The position numbers were made by a program, and so were the translations under genes. DNA of 20,818 nucleotides from JBBSEZ01 sp038239195 (GTDB taxonomy: Bacteria > Planctomycetota > Planctomycetia > Gemmatales > Gemmataceae). Positions within the stretch are counted from its first letter, which is position 1, and every line of letters starts with the position of its first letter. Positions 8,758 to 15,980 of this stretch are shown one piece after another. The stretch spans positions 1-20,818 of the forward strand of contig JBBSEZ010000147.1 of assembly GCA_038239195.1 (NCBI GenBank), in the 5' to 3' direction. The notes under the pieces were generated by a model. It was given only the letters and a program-made list of their open reading frames with translations, made no database searches and had not been told where the DNA came from.

Positions 8758-9633
8758 TCAGAACGGAATCTCGTCGGGGCCATACTGCGGCTCGATCTGC
8801 ACCGCCGCGCCGAAGTGCTCGCGGAGCAGCGCCACCCCACTGTCGGGAATCGCATTTCCGCGCACGTCGAGCCCCTGGAGGCGCCGCAGTCGGGGCGAGG
8901 CGGCGAGGGCGACGGCCCTTTGGGCGTCGAGGCCGTTGTGGCGCAGGTCGAGGTGCGTCAGTTTGGGGAAGGCCAGCGTGCCGAGCGCTTCCACGGCCTT
9001 GAGGGGCAGGCCGCTGACCCATAGCGTCAGGCCGGTTAGCGCCGGCAGGTCGAGCGCAAGCAAGGGCCCGACGGCGAAGGGCGGCGATCCGTACCCATGC
9101 ATCGCCAGCACGTGCAAGCGAGGTAAGCAGGGGAAGTGGCTTAGCTGGCTCACGTAGCCGTTGAGTGTCTGGTTCGAGGAACTCAGGCTCAGATGAGTGA
9201 CGTGGACCAGATGCGGGCAGGCCAGGCAAGAGGCAGGAACCGCTTCCCAACCCGCGTCCAGTTGGACGGTTCGGAGCGCTGGGTGCTCGGCCAGGGCGCC
9301 GCCGTGCGCGACGAGCTGGTTGTCGGACACCCCCACGCGCTCGAGAAAGCCTCGCCGGAAGGCATAGCTCTCCACGCTCTTGTCCAGCGCCCCGAGCCAC
9401 TCCTTGCGGTGCCGTGCGAACACCTGGCGCTCGCGGTGGCGCACCTCCTTGAAGCGGCGCCGTGCCTCGCGCGAGCTGTCCCCCTCCACCCGCGCCAACT
9501 CGATCTGGAGGCGGATGAGCTCGGCGCGCGCGCCGCGGCCGTTGTCCTCCAGCCAGTCGGCGTAGACCAGGCGAGGGACGTCGTCCTCGGGCCGTTCGGC
9601 GATCTCTTGCCAAAATGCCTGCTCCAGGCTCAT
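8758..9633 (-). CDS. TIGR02996-domain leucine-rich-repeat protein
   Basis: A 291-aa protein. Residues 1-45 (MSLEQAFWQEIAERPEDD, then PRLVYADWLEDNG, then RAELIRLQ) are the TIGR02996 domain found at the N-terminus of repeat proteins in Gemmata relatives. The start at 9633 coincides with the start of that domain, and a GAGG lies about 6 nt upstream. From about residue 140 there are leucine-rich repeats, for example LPALTGLTLWVSGLPLKAVE, LTHLDLRHNGLDAQRAVALA and LQGLDVRGNAIPDSGVALL. No signal peptide is visible, so a cytoplasmic protein-binding role is likely. It converges on the retropepsin-like gene and diverges from the YXWGXW gene. Confidence 0.9.
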   Translation of the reverse strand: MSLEQAFWQEIAERPEDDVPRLVYADWLEDNGRGARAELIRLQIELARVEGDSSREARRRFKEVRHRERQVFARHRKEWLGALDKSVESYAFRRGFLERVGVSDNQLVAHGGALAEHPALRTVQLDAGWEAVPASCLACPHLVHVTHLSLSSSNQTLNGYVSQLSHFPCLPRLHVLAMHGYGSPPFAVGPLLALDLPALTGLTLWVSGLPLKAVEALGTLAFPKLTHLDLRHNGLDAQRAVALAASPRLRRLQGLDVRGNAIPDSGVALLREHFGAAVQIEPQYGPDEIPF

Positions 9634-9951
9634 GCGCGACCTCGCCAACGCGGGCATCGACATGCATTGTACGCCGGGCCCCGGCAGCGAGCAGCGCCGA
9701 CCCACGCCGCCGTCTGCGGCCAGGCGCGGCTCTTCCTGCTGAAGCGCCTTCGCTGGAAGCGCGTTCCTGTGACAACCGGAGCGCAAGGTGGGGGCCGTCA
9801 TTCGTTCCCTTCTGGGAAGAAAGCCCTTTGAACGATTCGCTCAGGGGCCGGGGCCCGGAAACAGGCGTTCACCTGCCTGTCGGCCTCGGATTTGCTGATA
9901 TTAAAGGTAGGCAACCAGACGCCGGTTGCGATCGGCTGCGAGGAGGACACC
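9634..9951. other. Divergent intergenic region
   Basis: This 318-nt gap separates the leftward LRR gene from the rightward YXWGXW gene and should hold both promoters. A TACAAT on the minus strand lies at 9666-9671. For the rightward gene I see an AT-rich GATATTAAAGG at about 9897-9907 but no paired -35. A short inverted repeat ACAGGC/GCCTGT (9861-9866/9875-9880) may be chance. A TTG-initiated in-frame extension back to 9892 lacks a Shine-Dalgarno and was not used. Confidence 0.4.
9666..9671 (-). promoter_or_regulatory. Candidate -10 element for the LRR gene
   Basis: TACAAT on the minus strand, about 32 nt upstream of the ATG at 9633, placed for a short leader. The hexamer 17 nt further upstream (CTGCTC) is a poor -35, so only the -10 half is supported. 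Confidence 0.3.
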
Positions 9952-11820
9952 GTGAACACTCATCTGTGCCGCGCCGGGGCCTTTGCAACCCTGGTGGGCC
10001 TGTTTCTCGCCTGGCCCGGCGCGCGGGCGCAAGAAACGCCAACTGTCCCGCCGCTGCCGGCCCAAGACCTCGAAGCCCCGGGCGCCCCGCCGGCTGTTCC
10101 CGGAGACAGCACGCCGGCCGTTCCCGTCCCCCCCGCCGACGCCCAGCCCAACGCCGGGATCGAAGTGCAGGCGCGCGGGCCGATCCACGAAGCCTATGCC
10201 CAGCCCAGCGAGGCGGGCGGCCGGCCCGTGCCGGGGCCCGTGATCGACCGTGAACCGCCGGCCCCGGTGCCGGAAACGCCGCCCGACCAGCGGCCCGAGG
10301 GGGACAGCGTTGTCTGGGTGCCCGGCTACTACGCCTACGACGCCGACCGCCGCGATTTCTTGTGGGTGAGCGGTTTCTGGCGCGTGGCCCCGCCCAATCG
10401 CAAGTGGGTGCCCGGTTACTGGGCCAAGGCCGATCGCGGCTGGCAATGGGTGTCCGGGTTCTGGGCCCCGGCCAGCGCCGAGGAAGTGCCCTACGTCGAT
10501 GCGCCGCCCGCACCGCCGAACCAGGCCGGGCCGTCGATCCCGCCGCCCGACGACAACAGCACCTGGGTGGACGGGACGTGGGTGTATCGCGAATCACGGT
10601 ACCTGTGGCGGCCCGGGTTCTACCTTCGGCAGCAGCCCGGCTTTGTCTACTGCCCGCCGCGCTTCTGCTGGACGCCGCGCGGCTGCGTCTTCGTCGATGC
10701 CTACTGGGACCGCTGCCTCGAAGACCGCGGCGTGCTGTTCGCGCCGGTGTGCTTCACGCAACCGCTGTGGGAGCGCCCGGGCTGGGCGTTCCAGCCGAGC
10801 TACTGCCTCAGCACGCCCGGCCTGCTGGGGTCGTTGTGGGCGGGCCCGGGGGGCTCCTACGCCTTCGGCGATTACTACGGGGCGCGCTACCAGCGCCTCG
10901 GCTACCAGCCGTGGGCGACCTACGGGCCGCGCTCTCGCGATCCGCTTTTCGGCTACTACCGCTGGCAGAACAGGGGCAACCCGGGCTGGCAGCGCGGCCT
11001 GTTGACCACCTACCAAGGCCGCGTGCGCGGCGACCTGCCTCTGCCGCCGCGGACGTTCGCGGCCCAGCAGGCCTTCCTCGGCCGGGCCGGGACAACCCGG
11101 CGCTACGACCGCACGACCCTCAACAACCTGGCGGTCGTGCGCCCGCTGCGCACCTACGCCGGCACGCCCGGAGCTCCCCGGCTGACGCGGGTGTCGCCCG
11201 CCGAGGCGGCGGGACGGCGGCGGACGACCACGGCCTACCATTCGACAGCCGTCTCCCGGCGCACTCTGGAAACGCGAGCCCCGGGGCGCGGGGCCGTCCG
11301 GCCAGGCGCGCTTTCCGTCGCCCGCATTCCAGCCCCGGCGGGGCGCGGGCCCACCGCCCGACCGAGCGGCACCGGCGCCCTTCGCAGCCAGGGGGCCCGC
11401 ACCTTGCCGCCCTCGACCCTGCCGCGCCCGAGGCAGGCCACGGGGCCGCGCCCGGCAGACCGACGCTTCGCATCCCCGCCCATGAGAACGCCGAGCCCGG
11501 CGACCGGGCCGCGGCCGGTGGAGCGGCGCTTCACCTCTCCGCCCATGATCGCGCCTCACCCGCGGCCCGCGGCGGGGCCGCGCCCAGCGCCTCGTCCGGC
11601 GCCAGCGACCTTGCCCAGACCGCACTCCTCCAGCCCGCCCCTGGCACCGCGGCCAGTGGAGCGGCGGCTCCCGCCGGCGGCTCCCGCGGCCCCGGCTCAT
11701 CGGCCGGCCCCGGCCGCCCGGCCCGCCCCGAGACCGGCCCCCCATGCGGCGCCGGCGGCGCGCCCCGCTCCAAGGCCGGCGCCGCGGCCCGCCCCAGCGC
11801 CGCATGGCCACAAGCACTGA
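9952..11820 (+). CDS. Secreted YXWGXW-repeat protein with proline/arginine-rich tail
   Basis: A 622-aa exported protein. GTG at 9952 is chosen because AGGAGG (9941-9946) sits 5 nt upstream and the result is a clean signal peptide with cleavage after WPGARA (about residue 26). Residues 30-118 are Pro-rich. Residues 121-225 hold repeated aromatic motifs: VWVPGYYAYD, FLWVSGFW, KWVPGYWAKA, WQWVSGFW, TWVDGTWVYR and YLWRPGFYL, as in YXWGXW-family proteins of planctomycetes. Residues 230-345 are Tyr/Trp/Cys-rich (YCPPRFCWTPRGCVFVDAYW). From about 440 the chain is Pro/Arg/Ala-rich, with two copies of TGPRPxxRRFxSPPM (497-511 and 518-532) and a His-rich end (HGHKH). Likely envelope-associated and cationic; precise role unknown. 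Confidence 0.85.
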   Translation: MNTHLCRAGAFATLVGLFLAWPGARAQETPTVPPLPAQDLEAPGAPPAVPGDSTPAVPVPPADAQPNAGIEVQARGPIHEAYAQPSEAGGRPVPGPVIDREPPAPVPETPPDQRPEGDSVVWVPGYYAYDADRRDFLWVSGFWRVAPPNRKWVPGYWAKADRGWQWVSGFWAPASAEEVPYVDAPPAPPNQAGPSIPPPDDNSTWVDGTWVYRESRYLWRPGFYLRQQPGFVYCPPRFCWTPRGCVFVDAYWDRCLEDRGVLFAPVCFTQPLWERPGWAFQPSYCLSTPGLLGSLWAGPGGSYAFGDYYGARYQRLGYQPWATYGPRSRDPLFGYYRWQNRGNPGWQRGLLTTYQGRVRGDLPLPPRTFAAQQAFLGRAGTTRRYDRTTLNNLAVVRPLRTYAGTPGAPRLTRVSPAEAAGRRRTTTAYHSTAVSRRTLETRAPGRGAVRPGALSVARIPAPAGRGPTARPSGTGALRSQGARTLPPSTLPRPRQATGPRPADRRFASPPMRTPSPATGPRPVERRFTSPPMIAPHPRPAAGPRPAPRPAPATLPRPHSSSPPLAPRPVERRLPPAAPAAPAHRPAPAARPAPRPAPHAAPAARPAPRPAPRPAPAPHGHKH

Positions 11821-11931
11821 GGCCGAGGCGCCGCGAACGACACCAGGGGCCCGGGATGGCGGCAAGCCCGTCCTCCCGGGCCCGTCTCTTTCTTGTCGGT
11901 TTGCGAGCCCTCCCCTCGTCCGCGTTCCAAG

Positions 11932-11937
11932 TACAAT
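11932..11937 (+). promoter_or_regulatory. Candidate -10 element upstream of ndh
   Basis: TACAAT (context AAGTACAATGAC) in the 278-nt gap between the YXWGXW gene and the NADH dehydrogenase gene. No good -35 sits 16-18 nt upstream; TTGCGA at 11901-11906 is too far. If used, the leader would be about 155 nt and would contain the whole nested palindrome at 11997-12078. Confidence 0.3.
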
Positions 11938-11996
11938 GACCTCGCCGCCGGCGCTCGGGCCTTCGGAAGCCTGGCGACGAGCGGTTGTTTCCGTTT

Positions 11997-12078
11997 AGGC
12001 GAGCGGCAGGAAAAAGCATAGCCTGTAGGACGGCTCGGGAGAGCCGTCCTACAGCAAACCAAGTCCTGCCGCTCGCCT
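11997..12078. repeat. Nested double palindrome upstream of NADH dehydrogenase gene
   Basis: The outer arms 11997-12011 (AGGCGAGCGGCAGGA) and 12064-12078 are perfect 15-bp reverse complements. Inside them the arms 12023-12036 (CTGTAGGACGGCTC) and 12041-12054 are perfect 14-bp reverse complements around a GGGA loop. The two stems are separated by unpaired stretches of 11 and 9 nt. The element ends 20 nt before the ATG of the downstream gene, next to its ribosome site (GGGGAG). It resembles a small non-coding palindromic mobile repeat, or a structured leader. Confidence 0.85.
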
Positions 12079-12098
12079 TGTGGGGCGGGGAGCTCTCG

Positions 12099-13397
12099 AT
12101 GGATGGCCAGCATCGCGTTGCGATCGTCGGCGGCGGGTTCGGCGGCCTCTACGCGGCGCAGGCGCTCCGCAAGGCGCCCGTCGAGGTGGCCCTCGTCGAT
12201 CGGCGCAACTTCCACCTGTTCCAGCCGCTGCTCTACCAGGTCGCCACCGGGGCCCTCTCCCCCGCCAACATCGCGGCGCCGCTGCGCGCCGTGCTCAAGA
12301 AACAGCGCAACGCCCGCGTCCTCCTCGGCGAGGTGGTCGATTTCAACCTCGAGCAACGCGTGGTGACGTTGAAGGACGGCGCGGTGCCTTACGACTCGCT
12401 GATCGTGGCGGCGGGGGCGCGCCATCACTACTTCGGCCATCCCGAATGGGAGCGCTACGCGCCCGGGCTCAAGACCATCGAGGACGCCACCACCATGCGC
12501 CGCAAGGTGCTCTCGGCGTTCGAGCAGGCCGAGCGCGCCACCGACGCCGCCGCGCGCCAGGCCCTGCTCACGTTCGTCGTCGTCGGGGGCGGGCCGACGG
12601 GCGTCGAACTGGCCGGCGCCGTGGCGGAGGTGGCCCACTACACGCTCCGCGGCAACTTCCGCTCCATCGACCCTCGCAGCGCCCGCATCCTCTTGTTGGA
12701 GGCAGCCGACCGCGTGCTCGGCAGTTACCCCCCCAAGCTGTCCCAGAAGGCGGAGCGCTCCCTGGCTCGCATGGGCGTCACGGTGCGGACGCGCACCGCC
12801 GTCACCGACGTCCAGCCCGACCGGGTGACGGTGCGAACCGGCGAGCAGACGGAGGTGGTGCGGGCGCACACGGTGCTTTGGGGCGCCGGCGTGCAGGCGT
12901 CGCCGCTGGGGGCCATCCTGGCGCGGGCGACGGGGGCGCCGCTCGACCGGGCGGGGCGCGTGATCGTTCAGCCGGACTGTAGCCTGCCGGGCCGGCCCGA
13001 GGTGTTCGTCATCGGCGACCTGGCGAACTACCCCTCCCCCGCTGGGCAGCCCTTGCCCGGCGTGGCGCCCGTGGCGATGCAGCAGGGCAAGTACGTCGCC
13101 GACCTGATCGTGCGCCGCCTGAAAGGCGAGCCGCCGCGCAAGCCGTTCCGCTACCGCGACCGCGGGAGCATGGCGACCATCGGGCGCGCGGCCGCCGTCG
13201 CCGACCTGGGCTGGATCTGGCTGTCGGGATGGCTGGCGTGGATGGCGTGGCTGTGCATCCATCTCATCTACATCGTCCACTTCGACAACCGCGTCTTGGT
13301 GCTGTTCCAATGGGCGTGGAACTACTTCACGCGCGGCCGTTCGGCGCGGCTCATCACGGGGGAAGAACCTGTCGAGGCACCTTCAACAGGGGGCTGA
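12099..13397 (+). CDS. ndh: Type II NADH dehydrogenase (NDH-2)
   Basis: A 432-aa FAD-dependent NADH:quinone oxidoreductase that feeds electrons into the membrane quinone pool without pumping protons. The FAD-binding VAIVGGGFGGLYAA (7-20), the second nucleotide motif VVVGGGPTGVELAG (160-173), the FAD segment EVFVIGDLAN (301-310) and the quinone-side APVAMQQG (323-330) are all in order. FHLFQPLLYQVATG (38-51) is typical of the family. The C-terminal part (about 370-395, LGWIWLSGWLAWMAWLCIHL) is hydrophobic and would anchor the enzyme at the membrane. Start at 12099 has GGGGAG upstream; the longer frame from 11985 runs through the palindrome and is rejected. The kinase gene follows after 29 nt. 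Confidence 0.93.
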   Translation: MDGQHRVAIVGGGFGGLYAAQALRKAPVEVALVDRRNFHLFQPLLYQVATGALSPANIAAPLRAVLKKQRNARVLLGEVVDFNLEQRVVTLKDGAVPYDSLIVAAGARHHYFGHPEWERYAPGLKTIEDATTMRRKVLSAFEQAERATDAAARQALLTFVVVGGGPTGVELAGAVAEVAHYTLRGNFRSIDPRSARILLLEAADRVLGSYPPKLSQKAERSLARMGVTVRTRTAVTDVQPDRVTVRTGEQTEVVRAHTVLWGAGVQASPLGAILARATGAPLDRAGRVIVQPDCSLPGRPEVFVIGDLANYPSPAGQPLPGVAPVAMQQGKYVADLIVRRLKGEPPRKPFRYRDRGSMATIGRAAAVADLGWIWLSGWLAWMAWLCIHLIYIVHFDNRVLVLFQWAWNYFTRGRSARLITGEEPVEAPSTGG

Positions 13398-13426
13398 CGC
13401 CCCGCTTGCCAGGGAGGACCGTTCTC

Positions 13427-15598
13427 ATGCTTCGCGGCCCCGAGTGCGACGAGGAGCTGCTGCAGCGCCTGCCGTTGCCGCTGGCCCGGCTCTATCGGCT
13501 GGCCTGCAACGCCAAGTCGCCGCTCGACCTGCACCAGGCCGCGTATTTCCTCTGGGAGGCCTCCCTGAAACTGCTCGCTTCGGGGGCCATCGTCGTCTAC
13601 GCCGAGCGACCCGATCCGGCACCGCAGATCACCGAAAAGCTCACCAACCTGGCCCGACCCGCGCTGGGCCACTGGTGGGAGCTGGTGCGCTTGCTCGTCC
13701 CCGCCCTGGCCGACGTGGGAGAGCCAGGTTACGTCGCCGTGCGCGAGCAGTTTGCCGGCAAGGCGCGCGCCGACCTGCCGCGCGCCGCCGGGCTCGACGG
13801 GGCCCTGCGCGAGGCGCTCGACAGCGCCGGCGGGGCCCGCGCCACCGTGCGGCTACCGGACCTCTTCGAGCGCCTGGTGCGCTATCGCAACCGCGAGCTG
13901 GGCCACGGCGCCCCCGGCCAGCGGCCCGACGAGTTCTACGAGCGGGTTGGCCGGGCGCTCCTCGCCGGCGTTTCCGAGGTGCTCGGCCGCCTCGACGTGC
14001 TGGCGGGCCGCCGGCTGATCCACGTGTCCGACGTGCGCCGCGAGACGGGCGGCAACTGGATGGTCGAGCGCGACGATCTGACGGGGGAGGCGGTGCGACG
14101 GCTGACGCCGCTGCGGGTGCCGGACGCGGCCTCGGCGAGCCTGCCCCGGCCCGGGCGCCTCTACCTCGAAGCGTGCCTCTCCTCGCGCGGCACCCTCGCC
14201 GCTCTCAAATCTCTCTTTCAAAGAGGGGGCACGCTGCCCCCCGCCACCATGCCGGGCCTCCTCGTCTGCCTGCACCCGCTGGCGGTCTTCGACGCGGAAA
14301 GCGAGGAGGTGCTGTTCCTCAATTCCCGCCGAGGCCGAGGTCGCACCGAATACCTGTGCTACAGCTCGGGCCGGGCGATCGAGCAGCAGGACCTGGCCGG
14401 CGCCCAGCGCGAACTGCTCGCCAAGGTGCTCGACATGCCCGTCGATGCCGCCCGCGTCGAGGAGTGGGGGAAGCGCGCGGGGGAAGGCGACGTCTCCGCG
14501 CCGGAGGCCGCGACCGAGAGCCGCCGAACCATCGGCGAGTTCGAGGTGCTGGGCGAGCTGGGCTCTGGCGGCATGGGCGTGGTCCATCGAGCCTGGCAGT
14601 CGTCGGTGGGGCGCCAGGTGGCGCTGAAGTGTCTGCTCAAGACGCGCGACGCCCGCTCCGAGGGGCGCTTTGGGCGCGAGATCCGTGCCCTCGGCCGGGT
14701 GAGCCATCCCAACCTGGTCAAGGTGTTCACGTCCGGCAGCGATGGCGACTTCTGGTTCTACGCGATGGAGCTCGTCGAGGGCACGACGCTGGCGGCCTTG
14801 TGTGCCCACCAGGCGCCCGAGGCCCGCACCTGGCAGCAGGCCCTCAGCACCACCGGCGACGGCGCGCCCCCGCCCGCGCCGGTAGCGTCGATCCCTCCTC
14901 GCGCGGACTTGCCGGCCCTGCCGGTGAAACAGATCGTGGAGCTGGTGCGCCAGGTGGCGGAGGCGGCGCACGCGCTGCACGAGGCGGGGGTGGTGCATCG
15001 GGACGTCAAGCCGGGCAACGTCGTGGTGAGCCCCGATGGCGAGCGGGCCGTGCTGCTCGACCTGGGGCTAGCCCAGCTCGCCGACGAGGGCGACGGCAAA
15101 CTGACGCGCACGCGCCAGTTCGTCGGCACGCTGCGCTACGCCAGCCCGGAGCAGGTGCTCGCGGCCGGGCAGGTCGATCGGCGCAGCGACGTCTACAGCC
15201 TGGGCGCGACCCTGTGGGAGTGCCTGACGCTGCAACCGCTGTACGCGGCCGTCGAGGAGACGGCCCCGCCGGAATTGATGCGGCGCATCCAGTTCGAGGA
15301 GCCGGCGTCGCCGCGCAAGCATCGTCCCGACGTCCCCGCCGACCTCGATGCCGTCGTGCTGCACTGCCTGGAGAAGATGCCGCAGCGACGCTACGCCAGC
15401 GCGCGCGAACTGGCCGACGACCTGGGCCGCTGGGCGCGCGGCGAGCCGGTGCAGGCGCGACGCTCCGGGTGGGCGTATCGGGCGGCGAAGTTCGTGCGCC
15501 GACGTCGCTTCTGGATCGCCCTGGTGCTGGGGCTGCTGGCGCTCCAGGGGGCGCTGGGATATTTGTTCTATCGGCTCGGCCAGGCCGGGGGGCGGTGA
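13427..15598 (+). CDS. Membrane Ser/Thr protein kinase with HEPN-like N-terminal region
   Basis: A 723-aa eukaryotic-like kinase; AGGGAGG precedes the ATG. Residues 1-195 are helical, with RNRELGHG (154-161), an R-x5-H motif as in HEPN domains, flanked by helices LPDLFERLVRYR and EFYERVGRALL. Residues 196-345 are strand-rich (LLVCLHPLAVFD, EEVLFLNSRRGRGRTEYLCY). The kinase spans about 372-670: Gly loop GELGSGGMGVV, Lys401 in VALKCLLK, catalytic HRDVKPGN (Asp526, Asn531), DLG (545-547) in place of DFG, GTLRYASPEQ and DRRSDVYSLG. One membrane helix lies at about 696-716 (WIALVLGLLALQGALGYLF) with only about 7 residues after it, so the kinase should face the cytoplasm. It lacks the extracellular sensor usual in PknB-type kinases; the N-terminal region may be the input. 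It may be cotranscribed with ndh. Confidence 0.92.
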   Translation: MLRGPECDEELLQRLPLPLARLYRLACNAKSPLDLHQAAYFLWEASLKLLASGAIVVYAERPDPAPQITEKLTNLARPALGHWWELVRLLVPALADVGEPGYVAVREQFAGKARADLPRAAGLDGALREALDSAGGARATVRLPDLFERLVRYRNRELGHGAPGQRPDEFYERVGRALLAGVSEVLGRLDVLAGRRLIHVSDVRRETGGNWMVERDDLTGEAVRRLTPLRVPDAASASLPRPGRLYLEACLSSRGTLAALKSLFQRGGTLPPATMPGLLVCLHPLAVFDAESEEVLFLNSRRGRGRTEYLCYSSGRAIEQQDLAGAQRELLAKVLDMPVDAARVEEWGKRAGEGDVSAPEAATESRRTIGEFEVLGELGSGGMGVVHRAWQSSVGRQVALKCLLKTRDARSEGRFGREIRALGRVSHPNLVKVFTSGSDGDFWFYAMELVEGTTLAALCAHQAPEARTWQQALSTTGDGAPPPAPVASIPPRADLPALPVKQIVELVRQVAEAAHALHEAGVVHRDVKPGNVVVSPDGERAVLLDLGLAQLADEGDGKLTRTRQFVGTLRYASPEQVLAAGQVDRRSDVYSLGATLWECLTLQPLYAAVEETAPPELMRRIQFEEPASPRKHRPDVPADLDAVVLHCLEKMPQRRYASARELADDLGRWARGEPVQARRSGWAYRAAKFVRRRRFWIALVLGLLALQGALGYLFYRLGQAGGR
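14213..14241. repeat. Two adjacent small palindromes inside the kinase gene
   Basis: CTCTTT-C-AAAGAG (14213-14225) is followed directly by GGGGGCA-CGC-TGCCCCC (14225-14241), both perfect. They lie in a short AT-richer patch in otherwise GC-rich coding sequence, at codons for SLFQRGGTLPPAT between the N-terminal region and the kinase domain. They may be the trace of a small in-frame insertion. Confidence 0.6.
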
Positions 15599-15604
15599 GC
15601 GCGC

Positions 15605-15874
15605 TCACTCGCCGAACAACTGATCGAAGCGCTTCTTGGCCGGGCCCGCGTCGCCCGCTTTGGCGCGGGCGACGAACTCAAATTCTTCGCAGAAGTTGGC
15701 GGCCTCGACGTCGCGCACCGGCTCGGTCGTCGGGCTCAGGCAGTGATTGTGCGCGGAAGGGCTGTAGAGGCGACAGGTGAGGCAGCAGTGGAGATAGGCC
15801 GAGCAGGCCGGGCAGACCGCGCGAAAGCCGACGGCCTCGGTGAAGGGGGCGCCGCACTGGTGACAGGTGCCCAT
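15605..15874 (-). CDS. Small cysteine-rich zinc-ribbon protein
   Basis: An 89-aa protein with GGAGAGG about 7 nt upstream of the ATG. It carries CHQC (4-7), CPAC (21-24), HCCLTC (29-34) and further Cys45 and Cys62, with His42 and His44 nearby. This is enough for one zinc ribbon plus a second metal site. The segment AANFCEEFEF (58-67) followed by a basic helix and DQLFGE at the end looks conserved. It has no signal peptide. Its stop is only 6 nt from the stop of the convergent kinase gene. The function is not known. Confidence 0.75.
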   Translation of the reverse strand: MGTCHQCGAPFTEAVGFRAVCPACSAYLHCCLTCRLYSPSAHNHCLSPTTEPVRDVEAANFCEEFEFVARAKAGDAGPAKKRFDQLFGE

Positions 15875-15904
15875 CGGCCCACCTCTCCAGCACGTGTCGG
15901 GCGC

Positions 15905-15966
15905 CGGTTAGCGAGGCTTCGCAGAAGCGTGCGGACCAAGACGCTTCTGCGAAGCGGCGCTAACCG
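15905..15966. repeat. 26-bp near-perfect palindrome, intergenic
   Basis: Arms 15905-15930 and 15941-15966 pair at 24 of 26 positions (inner part GCTTCGCAGAAGCGT perfect) around a 10-nt loop, GCGGACCAAG. It lies 14 nt beyond the stop of the leftward DHH gene and 30 nt before the start of the leftward Cys-rich gene. It could end the first transcript or be a dispersed repeat. No T-tract follows. Confidence 0.8.
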
Positions 15967-15980
15967 CGGCCCCGTTGCGA

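Noticed and set aside
8739..8760. GCCCTC...GAGGGGC terminator-like hairpin between convergent genes
   Set aside because: Short, bulged and lacking a T-tract; similar structures are frequent in this composition.
8717..9775. 352-aa leftward open frame overlapping the LRR gene
   Set aside because: Arg/Ala/Pro-rich frame-shifted shadow; the frame 8758-9633 has the TIGR02996 domain and LRRs.
9861..9880. ACAGGC/GCCTGT inverted repeat upstream of the YXWGXW gene
   Set aside because: A 6-bp arm with an 8-nt loop is expected by chance in GC-rich DNA, and no recognised regulator site fits.
10594..11865. 423-aa leftward frame opposite the YXWGXW gene
   Set aside because: Composition follows the reverse complement of the Pro/Arg repeats, with no ribosome site or domain.
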